Source: Marinobacter salinisoli
GTDB lineage: Bacteria; Pseudomonadota; Gammaproteobacteria; Pseudomonadales; Oleiphilaceae
Assembly: GCF_017301335.1 (NCBI RefSeq)
Contig: NZ_CP071247.1
Coordinates: 124,001 to 188,000, forward strand
Direction: 5' to 3'
DNA: 64,000 bases
In this document: piece by piece, positions 16,902 to 24,671 of the stretch
Layout: each line of letters starts with the position of its first letter
How positions within the stretch are numbered: position 1 is the first letter of the stretch
Made by a program: the position numbers and the translations under genes
The notes under the pieces: model-generated
Databases searched by the model: none
The model's input: only the letters and a program-made list of their open reading frames with translations
Told to the model about the DNA's origin: nothing

Positions 16902-18335
16902 TTAACGGCGCCGACGCTGAGGGCGGATCATGTAAGCCGGACTCAACACTTCCGCCAGATCCTCCTCGCTCATCAGCCCTTCCTCTCTCACCAGTTCGAT
17001 AACACCGCGCCCGGTTTCCAGCGCCGCCTTGGCGATTCGGGTTGTGTTTTCGTACCCGATGTAGGGGTTAACTGCGGTGATGATTCCGATGCTCTGATCC
17101 ACCAGTTCCTGACAGCGCTCAACATTCGCGGTGATTCCCCGCACGCATCGGTTTTTGAGCATATCCATGGCCTGAGTCAGCATTCGGATCGACTCAAGCA
17201 CGTTGTAAGCGATCAGCGGCTCCATGGCGTTGAGCTGAAGCTGGCCTGCCTCGGCGGCCATGGTCACGGCCAGGTCGTTGCCAATCACCTGGTAAGCCAC
17301 CTGGTTTACCGCCTCCGGAATCACCGGATTAATCTTGCCCGGCATGATCGAGCTGCCCGGCTGCTGCGCCGGCAGATTGATTTCGTTCAGGCCGCAACGG
17401 GGCCCCATGCTCAGCAGGCGAAGGTCGTTGGATATTTTCGAGAGCTTCACCGCCAGGCGTTTGAGCATGCCGGAGAACAAGACAAAGGCGCCCATGTCCG
17501 AGCTGGCTTCCACCAGGTCAGAGGCGCGCTTGAACTCGAAGCCGCTGAGTTCGGACAGGTAGTTCACCGCCAGCCGGGCGTATTCCGGGTCGGTATTGAT
17601 GCCGGTGCCAATGGCGGTACCGCCGAGATTGACCTCTTTGAGCAGTTCGGTCAGGCCGGCGATCCGGTCGATGTCTTCGGTCAGAGTGCTGGCAAACGAC
17701 TGGAACTCCTGTCCCAGCGTCATCGGCACAGCGTCCTGCAACTGGGTCCGGCCCATCTTGATGATGTCGGCAAACTCCACGCCCTTGGCCGCGAAGGCAT
17801 CGCGCAGTGAAGCCAGGGCCTTGACCAGATCGGCGTGCTTGAGAATCACCGACAACCGGACGGCGGTGGGATAGACGTCGTTGGTGGACTGAGACATGTT
17901 GACGTCGTTGTTCGGGTGCAGGTGCTGGTAGGCGCCCTTGCTGTGCCCCAGCATCTCAAGGCCAACGTTCGCAATTACCTCGTTGGCATTCATGTTGGTG
18001 GACGTACCGGCGCCCCCCTGAATCATGTCGACCACGAATTGGTCGTGATGCTGTCCATCCAAAAGTTTGCGCACAGCACCTTCAATGGCGGCAGCCCGGG
18101 CGTTATCCAAAAAACCCAGTTCATTGTTCGCCCTCGCGCAGGCGAGCTTGACCAGAGCCAGCGCATTCACCAACTGAGGAAAATGGCTCAGGGGAATCCC
18201 ACTGAGATCAAAGTTCTTGCAGGCTCGCTGGGTCTGAATGCCGTAGTAGGCATCGGCCGGCACCCAGTCTTCTCCCAACAGATCTTTCTCGAGCCGGCTG
18301 TCCAGCTGCTGATGCAATGTGGCTACGGTCGCCAT
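16902..18335 (-). CDS. aspA: Aspartate ammonia-lyase
   Basis: The protein (about 477 residues) belongs to the fumarase/aspartase superfamily. It has the signature GSSIMPGKINPVIPE near residue 320 and aspartase-type segments VVDMIQGGAGTSTNMN and NDVNMSQSTNDVYPT. It converts L-aspartate to fumarate and ammonia in the cytoplasm. I place the start at the ATG at 18335. This gives the usual aspartase length, has a GAGG box nine bases upstream and lies 57 bases after a predicted sigma-54 start site. An upstream GTG at 18419 would lie before that promoter. The C-terminus ends in an unusual RPQRRRR tail. It likely forms an operon with the downstream symporter. Confidence 0.93.
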   Translation of the reverse strand: MATVATLHQQLDSRLEKDLLGEDWVPADAYYGIQTQRACKNFDLSGIPLSHFPQLVNALALVKLACARANNELGFLDNARAAAIEGAVRKLLDGQHHDQFVVDMIQGGAGTSTNMNANEVIANVGLEMLGHSKGAYQHLHPNNDVNMSQSTNDVYPTAVRLSVILKHADLVKALASLRDAFAAKGVEFADIIKMGRTQLQDAVPMTLGQEFQSFASTLTEDIDRIAGLTELLKEVNLGGTAIGTGINTDPEYARLAVNYLSELSGFEFKRASDLVEASSDMGAFVLFSGMLKRLAVKLSKISNDLRLLSMGPRCGLNEINLPAQQPGSSIMPGKINPVIPEAVNQVAYQVIGNDLAVTMAAEAGQLQLNAMEPLIAYNVLESIRMLTQAMDMLKNRCVRGITANVERCQELVDQSIGIITAVNPYIGYENTTRIAKAALETGRGVIELVREEGLMSEEDLAEVLSPAYMIRPQRRRR

Positions 18336-18402
18336 GTATTTCATCCTCAAGGTTTCAGGTCCGGCCCGATGTGCAGTCGAGACCGGAAGTGGCGGATGAA
18401 TT

Positions 18403-18418
18403 TGCAAGCGAGATGCCA
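18403..18418 (-). promoter_or_regulatory. Sigma-54 (RpoN) promoter of aspA-dctA
   Basis: The minus strand reads TGGCATCTCGCTTGCA. This matches the -24 TGGCA and -12 TTGCA elements with the exact spacing of the RpoN consensus. Transcription would begin near 18392, giving a 57-base leader before the aspA ATG at 18335. The neighbouring gene at 18710-20146 encodes a sigma-54-dependent activator, which supports the call. Confidence 0.8.
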
Positions 18419-18498
18419 ACTCCTTAAAAACACCCCAACCATCTGTTTTAACTGATTTATTCAGTAAAGGCCAAGGCGACCACAGGCATCATCAGGGG

Positions 18499-18612
18499 TA
18501 TAACCAAAGGAATGAGACACAGGGAAGACTTCATGAAAAACACAAAAAGAAGCGTAAAATCATGCTCCTACGCAACCACCATGCACTTGGTTATAACCCT
18601 GCTTTGGTTATA
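18499..18612. promoter_or_regulatory. Three TTGGTTATA motifs, candidate upstream activator sites for aspA
   Basis: TTGGTTATA occurs at 18587-18595 and 18604-18612, 17 bases apart, and in inverted form (TATAACCAA) at 18499-18507. The left and right copies extend to an 11-base inverted repeat, CTTTGGTTATA. They lie roughly 110, 200 and 217 bases upstream of the predicted sigma-54 start. That is the usual distance for enhancer sites of NtrC/DctD-type activators. The gap 18420-18709 holds nothing else recognisable. Confidence 0.5.
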
Positions 18613-18709
18613 GGGGTTTCCCGCTACGGCACAGGGCGCAGGTACTGGCAGGTAGTGGAAGAGTGGAACAGGCAGAAAGCGTGATTGTGCGGGGTTGAGC
18701 GCGGCAGGG

Positions 18710-20146
18710 TTACGACGAGCCGTCCCCTGCCTTTTTTTTCAGTCTCTTGCTCAGGGCGGGCTGGGAAATACCGAGCAGGCTGGAGGCAATCGACTGATTG
18801 CCCTGGGATCTCCGCATGGCTTCATCCACCAGCATATCGGCGGCTTCCTGCAGGGTGGGGAGCGGCCGGTCAGGACTGAACACGGGCGCGCTGGGTTCAC
18901 GGGTTAGCTCCCCGCCGAGGGACTTCTGATCGAGGGCGCGCCGAAAACTGTCCATCGACAGTACGCCGGCCCGGTGCTGACTCATGGCGTCATAGGCCAG
19001 TGCCCGCAGTTCCCGGACATTACCCGGGAAACGGTAGTTGGCCAGCAGTACCGCCAGCTCTTTCGGCACCGTGGGCTTGCTTTTGTCCAACTCCGCACCG
19101 GCTTCGGCGAGGAAGTGATCCAGTAACAGCGGGATGTCGCCCTGTCTCCGACGCAGCGGCGGGATCTCAACCTGGTGGATTCTCAGGCGGTAATAGAGGT
19201 CTTTGCGGAACTCGCCGGATACCTGTTTCTGTTCCAGGTCATGATGGGTGGCAACGACAACGCGGGCACGGCTGCGCTTGGGCTTGTCACTGCCCAAGGG
19301 GTAATACTCTCCCTCCTGCAGCAACCTGAGCAGCTTGACCTGGGAGGCCAGGCTCAGATCGCCGATCTCATCCAGAAACAGGGTGCCATCGCCGGCCTGC
19401 TCCACCATGCCCTCACGGGCCTGGTCGGCTCCGGTAAACGCACCGCGGCTATGGCCAAACAGGGTGTCTGCAAACACATTGTCATCCAGCCCGGCCACGT
19501 TGACACACACCAGTTTGCCGGGCCGGTTACTGAGGGCATGAAGGGCACCCGCGATCAGCTCCTTACCCACGCCGCTCTCGCCGGACACCAGCACCGGCTG
19601 GCCGCTGGGCGCTACCGACTCCAGATACTGGAAGACCGAACGCATGCCCTTGTCCTGGGTAATAATGCGGGCAAAGACGTCGGGCCGTTCAAGGGTATCG
19701 GTCAGGAACTTGCGGCGCATTGCCTGATTTTCCAGGCGCATTTCCTGCATTGCCACCGCTCGGCGCACCCCTTCAATCAGGCGGTCTTCTTCGGTGGTCT
19801 TCACAAAGTAATCGAACGCACCCAGGCGGATACACCGCACGGCGGTTTCCACCTGGTTCAGACCGCTGATGATAATCACGCCAACATCAGGGTGTTCTTC
19901 GGTGATCTGCTGCAACAGCTCTTCCCCAGACAGGTGCGGCATGGTCAGGTCAAGCAACACCAATCCGATCGGCTCGCGGGCGATGATGCCCAGTGCTTCG
20001 CGGCTGTCTTCGCACCGATACAGATGGTTGTAACCCGCACGCCGCTCCAGGGCCATACTGAGGCTGCGCAGGAAAGGTGCTTCGTCATCCACCATAAGGA
20101 TGCCGAATCCGGGATTGCGGGTGGCCACCATACTGGAAGCGCTCAT
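18710..20146 (-). CDS. Sigma-54-dependent response regulator (DctD/NtrC type)
   Basis: This 478-residue protein has three domains. A receiver domain (about 15-130) has the phospho-acceptor Asp in VLLDLTMPHLSG. The AAA+ sigma-54 activation domain (about 155-385) has Walker A GESGVGKE and the sigma-54 contact loop GAFTGAD. A C-terminal Fis-type helix-turn-helix (QSIASSLLGISQPALSKRLK) follows. It should activate RpoN promoters when phosphorylated. Its gene overlaps the sensor kinase gene by four bases, so they form a two-component pair. The best target in the window is the RpoN promoter of aspA-dctA directly downstream. The closest named relatives are DctD/AauR-type regulators, but I do not assign a symbol. 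Confidence 0.92.
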   Translation of the reverse strand: MSASSMVATRNPGFGILMVDDEAPFLRSLSMALERRAGYNHLYRCEDSREALGIIAREPIGLVLLDLTMPHLSGEELLQQITEEHPDVGVIIISGLNQVETAVRCIRLGAFDYFVKTTEEDRLIEGVRRAVAMQEMRLENQAMRRKFLTDTLERPDVFARIITQDKGMRSVFQYLESVAPSGQPVLVSGESGVGKELIAGALHALSNRPGKLVCVNVAGLDDNVFADTLFGHSRGAFTGADQAREGMVEQAGDGTLFLDEIGDLSLASQVKLLRLLQEGEYYPLGSDKPKRSRARVVVATHHDLEQKQVSGEFRKDLYYRLRIHQVEIPPLRRRQGDIPLLLDHFLAEAGAELDKSKPTVPKELAVLLANYRFPGNVRELRALAYDAMSQHRAGVLSMDSFRRALDQKSLGGELTREPSAPVFSPDRPLPTLQEAADMLVDEAMRRSQGNQSIASSLLGISQPALSKRLKKKAGDGSS

Positions 20147-21813
20147 GGGGTTACCGGTAGCGACATAATGACACGGGTTCCTTTGCCCAGTTCCGATTCA
20201 TAAACCAACTGACCACCATGGTCTTCCAGGATGTTCGCCGATATCGACAGCCCCAATCCGGTCCCGCCCTGATCCCGTTTGGTGGTATAGAAGGGGTCGA
20301 AAATAGCGCACAGGTTGTCCGGATCAATCCCTTTCCCCTGATCGACGACTTCCAGGCGGAGTTCCCGCGTCTTGGGCAGGAAGCGGGTGATAACGGTAAT
20401 TTCCTGTTCCGGTGACTCCAGCGCCTGGCAGGCATTGACGATCAGGTTTACCACCACCTGTTCGATCCGCTGTGTGTTACCGCGCACCGCGGGCAACCCA
20501 TCCCCGTAATCCACCCGAAAATGCTCCGTCGACCGACGAATGGTGTTGTCCAGCAGGCGAACTGCAGTGGCAACCACCTCGTTAAGATCGACCGATTCGT
20601 CCAGGCTCGCGGTTCCCTGGCGGGCAAAGTCCCTCAAGTCATCGACAATTCTTCGAATACGCTGGGTCCCCGCCAACATATCATCCAGCATCAGGGGGAT
20701 TTCCTCCCGCATCCGGCTGTACGCCAGCCCGCCTATGGAGAAGTCCCCGTGAGCCTGGTAATGCTGTTCCAGAATCTCATCCACGTCATCAAACGTTTCT
20801 TTCAACACCGGCAGATTCAGCAGCAAGAGACTGCAGGGATTGTTGATCTCGTGCGCCACCCCGGACACCAGCACCCCCAGCGATGTCATCTTGTCAGCCT
20901 GAATCAACCGTTGCTGCTGCAACTCCAGTTCGGCAGCGCGGCGCGCCACCTCCCTCTTCAACATCCGGTTCCAGACAATGCTGCCTCCCAGAACCAGCAT
21001 GAGCAGGGCCGACAGCACACCAGCGGCAAGGCCAATCCTTTTCCAGTCTGGCCCCGGCTGTTCAAGCGGCCCCAGCCACTCATCATAGATCGCCTGCTGT
21101 CGGCCGGTGTTTTCAAGAATCGCCAGCCCTTCACTGAACTGGGCCAGCAGTGCTCGCTCCCCTTTCGGAACCGCGTAACCGTATTCCAGCGCACCGAAGG
21201 GTTTGCCCGCCGCATACAGGTTAGAGAGTTCGAGTTCACGCTCCAGGTACAGCCCGGGGAGATTGGCTACCAGAGCATAATCGTGCTGACCTGAGGCGAG
21301 CAAACGCAGGGCGTCGGCATGGGTTTCGACCGACACAGCCCGGGCCTCCGGCACATTCTGCGCGAGGTAATCCTGCATAACGCCGCCAGCCTGCACAATC
21401 ACCGACTTACCCGCCAGCTCAGACAGGTCCGTTATCCGGTCATCGCCCTTGCGGGCAAAGACTGACTGCGTAATCACCGCGTGCGGGGGAGAGAAGTCGT
21501 ACTGCTCCATCCGAGTGTCCGAGCGCCCGATACCTTGCAGGACATCGATGTCACCGGCCTCCAAGCGCCGGCGCATTTCTTCCCAGGGGCCAAGGCGTAT
21601 TTCCACCTCAATCCCCATGACTTCAGCGATGGCCCGGGTCAGCTCGGTGTTGTAGCCATCCGGCTGGCCCTGGTCGTTGATGAATTCGTACGGGGGATAA
21701 TTATGGTCGCCCCCAACCACAATCGTTCTGCTGCCGGAGGATTGCTGGGCCTGGCTGGCACTGGCCAGAACCAGCAACAGCAGGCCCAACAGGTGGCCGG
21801 CGGAGGCTTTCAC
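20143..21813 (-). CDS. Sensor histidine kinase with periplasmic solute-binding sensor domain
   Basis: This 556-residue membrane kinase starts with a signal-like segment. A type 3 solute-binding domain follows (SBP_bac_3, about 30-245, beginning VVGGDHNYPPYEF), then one membrane helix (about 258-282). A DHp domain with the phosphorylated His in GVAHEINNP comes next, and then an HATPase domain (NACQAL, DQGKGI, GGTGLGLSI). The sensor resembles amino-acid-binding proteins, so the kinase probably detects an amino acid or related acid in the periplasm directly. It is translationally coupled to the response regulator and to an upstream crotonase gene. The local genes suggest aspartate, glutamate or a dicarboxylate as ligand. 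This is inference. Confidence 0.9.
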   Translation of the reverse strand: MKASAGHLLGLLLLVLASASQAQQSSGSRTIVVGGDHNYPPYEFINDQGQPDGYNTELTRAIAEVMGIEVEIRLGPWEEMRRRLEAGDIDVLQGIGRSDTRMEQYDFSPPHAVITQSVFARKGDDRITDLSELAGKSVIVQAGGVMQDYLAQNVPEARAVSVETHADALRLLASGQHDYALVANLPGLYLERELELSNLYAAGKPFGALEYGYAVPKGERALLAQFSEGLAILENTGRQQAIYDEWLGPLEQPGPDWKRIGLAAGVLSALLMLVLGGSIVWNRMLKREVARRAAELELQQQRLIQADKMTSLGVLVSGVAHEINNPCSLLLLNLPVLKETFDDVDEILEQHYQAHGDFSIGGLAYSRMREEIPLMLDDMLAGTQRIRRIVDDLRDFARQGTASLDESVDLNEVVATAVRLLDNTIRRSTEHFRVDYGDGLPAVRGNTQRIEQVVVNLIVNACQALESPEQEITVITRFLPKTRELRLEVVDQGKGIDPDNLCAIFDPFYTTKRDQGGTGLGLSISANILEDHGGQLVYESELGKGTRVIMSLPVTP

Positions 21814-22613
21814 TTGCGCCCCATCGCCACAAGCATGCGTTCCACCGCCTCCAGATGCTCGGGCTCGTTATGACTCATCCCCTGGAAACAGGCACACACG
21901 TCCAGAAAATCTTTCAGCTCCATGCGCTGCGCCATGGTCATCAAACGCTTGGTGAGGCGGGTGGCCTTCGGTGGCTGCCGGGCGATCTGGCTTGCCAGCC
22001 TGAGCGCCTCGGGCAGCAAATCCTCGGCCGGAACTACCTCCATGACGATGCCCAGCTGTTTGGCTTCTGCAGCCTGCACGATACGGCCGCTGAAGGTCAG
22101 CTCGGCAGCCCGCTGATAGCCAATCAAACGCTGAAGGAACCAGGCGCCGCCATCACCCGGGATAATGCCGAGGTTGAGGAAGGTCTCGCCGAACGCCGCG
22201 CTGTCAGAAGCGATGCGGATATCGGCCATATTCGCCAGATCAAAACCTGCCCCGATGGCCGGGCCATTGACTGCAGCAATAACCGGCACCTCTACGGCTT
22301 GCATGGCCAGAGGAATACGTTGTATGCCTTTGCGATAGCGCTCGGCACACTCCGCTACATCGCCCGCGAAGTCACCGCCCCGTTCCGCCATATCGCGAAT
22401 GTTGCCTCCGGCGCTGAACGCAGACCCCGCCCCGGTGATCACCAGCACCGAAACATCCTCGCAACCGTTCACCCATTCGGCAACGTCAACCAGATCATCG
22501 ATCAGGTGGGTCCCGGTCAGGGCATTACGCACATCGTGACGATCCAGAGTCAGCAGCGCCACGCGCTCGTTCAGAGTGAGCTGCGCGTCGGTCAGCTGAG
22601 GCAACTTGGTCAT
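21810..22613 (-). CDS. Enoyl-CoA hydratase/isomerase (crotonase) family protein
   Basis: This 267-residue protein has the crotonase fold. The oxyanion-hole segments AFSAGGNIRDMA and NGPAIGAGFDLANMADI are visible, as is FLNLGIIPGDGGAWFL. Aligned by eye with rat enoyl-CoA hydratase, the position of catalytic Glu164 is Glu (RAAELTFSGR). The position of Glu144 is Phe, in ETFLNLG. It may therefore not be a classical hydratase and could be an isomerase or another CoA-thioester enzyme. Its stop overlaps the kinase start by four bases, an unusual partner for a two-component system. A GGGAG box precedes the ATG. Confidence 0.85.
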   Translation of the reverse strand: MTKLPQLTDAQLTLNERVALLTLDRHDVRNALTGTHLIDDLVDVAEWVNGCEDVSVLVITGAGSAFSAGGNIRDMAERGGDFAGDVAECAERYRKGIQRIPLAMQAVEVPVIAAVNGPAIGAGFDLANMADIRIASDSAAFGETFLNLGIIPGDGGAWFLQRLIGYQRAAELTFSGRIVQAAEAKQLGIVMEVVPAEDLLPEALRLASQIARQPPKATRLTKRLMTMAQRMELKDFLDVCACFQGMSHNEPEHLEAVERMLVAMGRK

Positions 22614-22715
22614 GGTTCAGGCTCCCTTTTGCAGATGTTGGAACTCGAGGCCTACGCCAGGCTTTCCAATGCGAAATGTCATGATGGTAACAGAGCCGTG
22701 GGCCGGATTCCGTCG

Positions 22716-23165
22716 CTAGCGCAGCATGCATTCTCGGCTGATGTTCTGGCTCAGCTCCCGGCGCTGGCGCCTCAGTGTGTTGCCCTTCTTGCTTGAGTAG
22801 CCGGCCCGGAGCTGGGACTGGATTCGGGCCAGGCGCGTTCGGTAGCCGTCGCACCTGCGCTGACGCTCGCCGCGGTGGTCGGCGAACTCCGGACTGCCGG
22901 CCGGGGTCGACCTTGACGGTGCCGCCAGCAGCTCCCGCACCTGTTCCCGGATGCCGCTGACGCGCCGTTGCTGGCCGAGATTGTCAGACATCGATACCGT
23001 CGAGGGCCGACGTATCCTGACCTGTTGATGCGATGCCTGTTCGGGCGGCCGGTCAGAAAAATGCGCCACACCCTCGCTGTCTTTCCATGTGTATACCTCC
23101 CCGTGAGCCTGCGCGCAGCAAACGCCGACAAGCACGAGGGGCGCCAGAATCCTTGGCATAACCAT
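22716..23165 (-). CDS. DUF4124 domain-containing periplasmic protein
   Basis: The 149-residue product has a signal peptide (ILAPLVLVGVCCAQAHG). It is followed immediately by the DUF4124 signature VYTWKDSEGVAHFSDRPP (about residues 23-42). The rest is very Arg/Gln-rich, with two cysteines near the C-terminal half (RRCDGYR, RECMLR). Proteins of this family are common in Gammaproteobacteria and have no established biochemical role. The gene stands alone, 102 bases before the crotonase gene and divergent from the metalloprotease gene. The start may be ATG 23165 or the Met two codons later. Confidence 0.85.
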   Translation of the reverse strand: MVMPRILAPLVLVGVCCAQAHGEVYTWKDSEGVAHFSDRPPEQASHQQVRIRRPSTVSMSDNLGQQRRVSGIREQVRELLAAPSRSTPAGSPEFADHRGERQRRCDGYRTRLARIQSQLRAGYSSKKGNTLRRQRRELSQNISRECMLR

Positions 23166-23281
23166 CCACTCCCTGTGGGTTCATTCAGTGCCACGGCAGT
23201 ATAACGGACCCAGACAGCAACGCGGAGATGCCCCGTTGTATTTGAGCCATTGAATATTTAGGACTACCTTTTAAGAGTTAA

Positions 23282-23304
23282 TTGGCATTGTGCCAAGGAT
23301 CACA
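23282..23304. promoter_or_regulatory. Palindrome and CRP-like site upstream of the metalloprotease gene
   Basis: TTGGCATTGTGCCAA (23282-23296) is a perfect 6-3-6 palindrome. It overlaps TGTGC-N6-TCACA (23289-23304), which matches the CRP consensus at nine of ten positions. Both lie about 100 bases before the ATG at 23401, in the 235-base divergent region. No other element was recognised there. Confidence 0.4.
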
Positions 23305-23400
23305 CCGTGGCCTGTTCAGCGGGACGTTGAATGCCCGGCCATACGGGCTACATCGAGTGGCGGTAGGTTTCAGTAGTCAAACGAAAGATAGGGACAGTCG

Positions 23401-24549
23401 ATGAACGAAAAAATATGGAGTGTGAGTGGTGCGTTATTGGTTTCCGTTGCCTTGTCAGCCTGTGGAGGCGGCGGCGGCGGAGGCTCCGGCAGTGGTGGTG
23501 GCGGCACTGGTGGAAGCGGAGGATCAGGTACCCCGGAACTGGTGGACGGGGAGCTGAGATTCGAGAATGAAACCGACAACTTCAAGAACTACCAGAACCC
23601 CGATGCGGATGCCCGCCAGGATGCCTGCGATCGCAGCGATTATTACCTTGAATCGGACAATTTCATGGTTTACGTCGACACAGGCCAGACGTACTCGAAA
23701 GACGATTTGAGAACAGCCGCGACCAAAGCCCAGAACGCGATGGATGCCATCCTGCCCCGGTTTGGCATGACCTGGTCGGATTTCTACGCCATGAAGCGGA
23801 TCATCAGTTTCAGTGACATTGACCAGTTCGCGATTGAAGCCAGTCAGCTTGGCTTGCCCACCAGTGAACTTGCCCAGTATTTCCCGGGCATTCCCGATGG
23901 GACCGAAACGGAGCAGCAAGCGTTTATTTACAACGCACTGGTCGACGAGGAAACGCCCGCTAACGTTCGCACCACAATAGACACGTTCATTGCAGACAAT
24001 TCCAGTGAAACGTCGCCCCTGACGGCGATCACACCGATTCACGATAAGATCCAGATCTGCGCGACGACCAGCGACCGGATCGCGAGATCCTCCACCAGTG
24101 GCCTCAAGATTGCGCCGTCCTACTCCGACGAGAACTACCGGCACGAATCAACACACCTGATCATTAACCAGGTCTCGAAGTTCCCTGCATTCTGGGCCTT
24201 AGAAGGCCAGACCCACCTGATTCTGGAGGGCGGGCCTGCCTCCGTAGAGGATGTAGCCAGTATCCGTAACAGCATCATCGGTACCGATGAGTCCGAACCC
24301 GGCCGAGAAAATATCAACCGATTCAAAGAGGCTTACCTGGCGCTTTCCGCACGAACCAATAACGATATTGGCAAGGTGATGGATTGGCACCGGGATTCCA
24401 TGAAAATCAAGGCCGAGTGGTTAACGACTAATGACGGAACCAGCATTATCATCAGTGACGACGAGCGAATAGCAGGGGTAAAGGAAGCTTTCGGCATCGT
24501 GATGGGATTCGGCTACGACGAGTTCTTCGATGACCTGAGCAACCCGTAA
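23401..24549 (+). CDS. Putative lipoprotein zinc metalloprotease (HESTH motif)
   Basis: This 382-residue protein begins with a lipoprotein signal (VSVALSACGGG, lipobox Cys about residue 21). A Gly/Ser linker of about 25 residues follows. The folded region contains YRHESTHLIINQ, an HExxH zinc motif with His 248, Glu 249 and His 252. After it comes FWALEGQTHLILEGG, where Glu 268 or Glu 276 could be the third zinc ligand, as in gluzincins. I do not recognise a named family. The Gly-rich linker would hold the domain off the outer membrane. The gene is single, with a CRP-like site upstream and a strong terminator downstream. Confidence 0.65.
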   Translation: MNEKIWSVSGALLVSVALSACGGGGGGGSGSGGGGTGGSGGSGTPELVDGELRFENETDNFKNYQNPDADARQDACDRSDYYLESDNFMVYVDTGQTYSKDDLRTAATKAQNAMDAILPRFGMTWSDFYAMKRIISFSDIDQFAIEASQLGLPTSELAQYFPGIPDGTETEQQAFIYNALVDEETPANVRTTIDTFIADNSSETSPLTAITPIHDKIQICATTSDRIARSSTSGLKIAPSYSDENYRHESTHLIINQVSKFPAFWALEGQTHLILEGGPASVEDVASIRNSIIGTDESEPGRENINRFKEAYLALSARTNNDIGKVMDWHRDSMKIKAEWLTTNDGTSIIISDDERIAGVKEAFGIVMGFGYDEFFDDLSNP

Positions 24550-24562
24550 GCTGCAGGAAAAG

Positions 24563-24594
24563 AAAAAGGCCGGTGGTTTACCTCCGGCCTTTTT
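24563..24594. terminator. Bidirectional intrinsic terminator
   Basis: An 11-bp stem (AAAAAGGCCGG with CCGGCCTTTTT, loop of ten bases) lies 14 bases after the metalloprotease stop. It serves that gene on the plus strand. It may also end the glc operon coming from the right on the minus strand. Confidence 0.85.
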
Positions 24595-24671
24595 AGTTGC
24601 GAGTCTGCGTTAGCGTTCGGTTAACCAATCCCTTGTCAAACTCGCCTGATCCGATAAACCTCAGACCGACA

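Noticed and set aside
18575-18592. A second sigma-54-like element (GTGCATGGTGGTTGC) on the minus strand upstream of aspA
   Set aside because: The -24 GG is broken, and it is far from aspA. The element at 18403-18418 matches much better.
19175-20203. A 342-codon plus-strand open frame
   Set aside because: It is the antisense shadow of the response regulator gene, whose domains and motifs are unmistakable.
23465-23530. GC-rich triplet repeat-like stretch in the metalloprotease gene
   Set aside because: It simply encodes the Gly/Ser linker after the lipobox and is in frame, not a mobile or CRISPR repeat.
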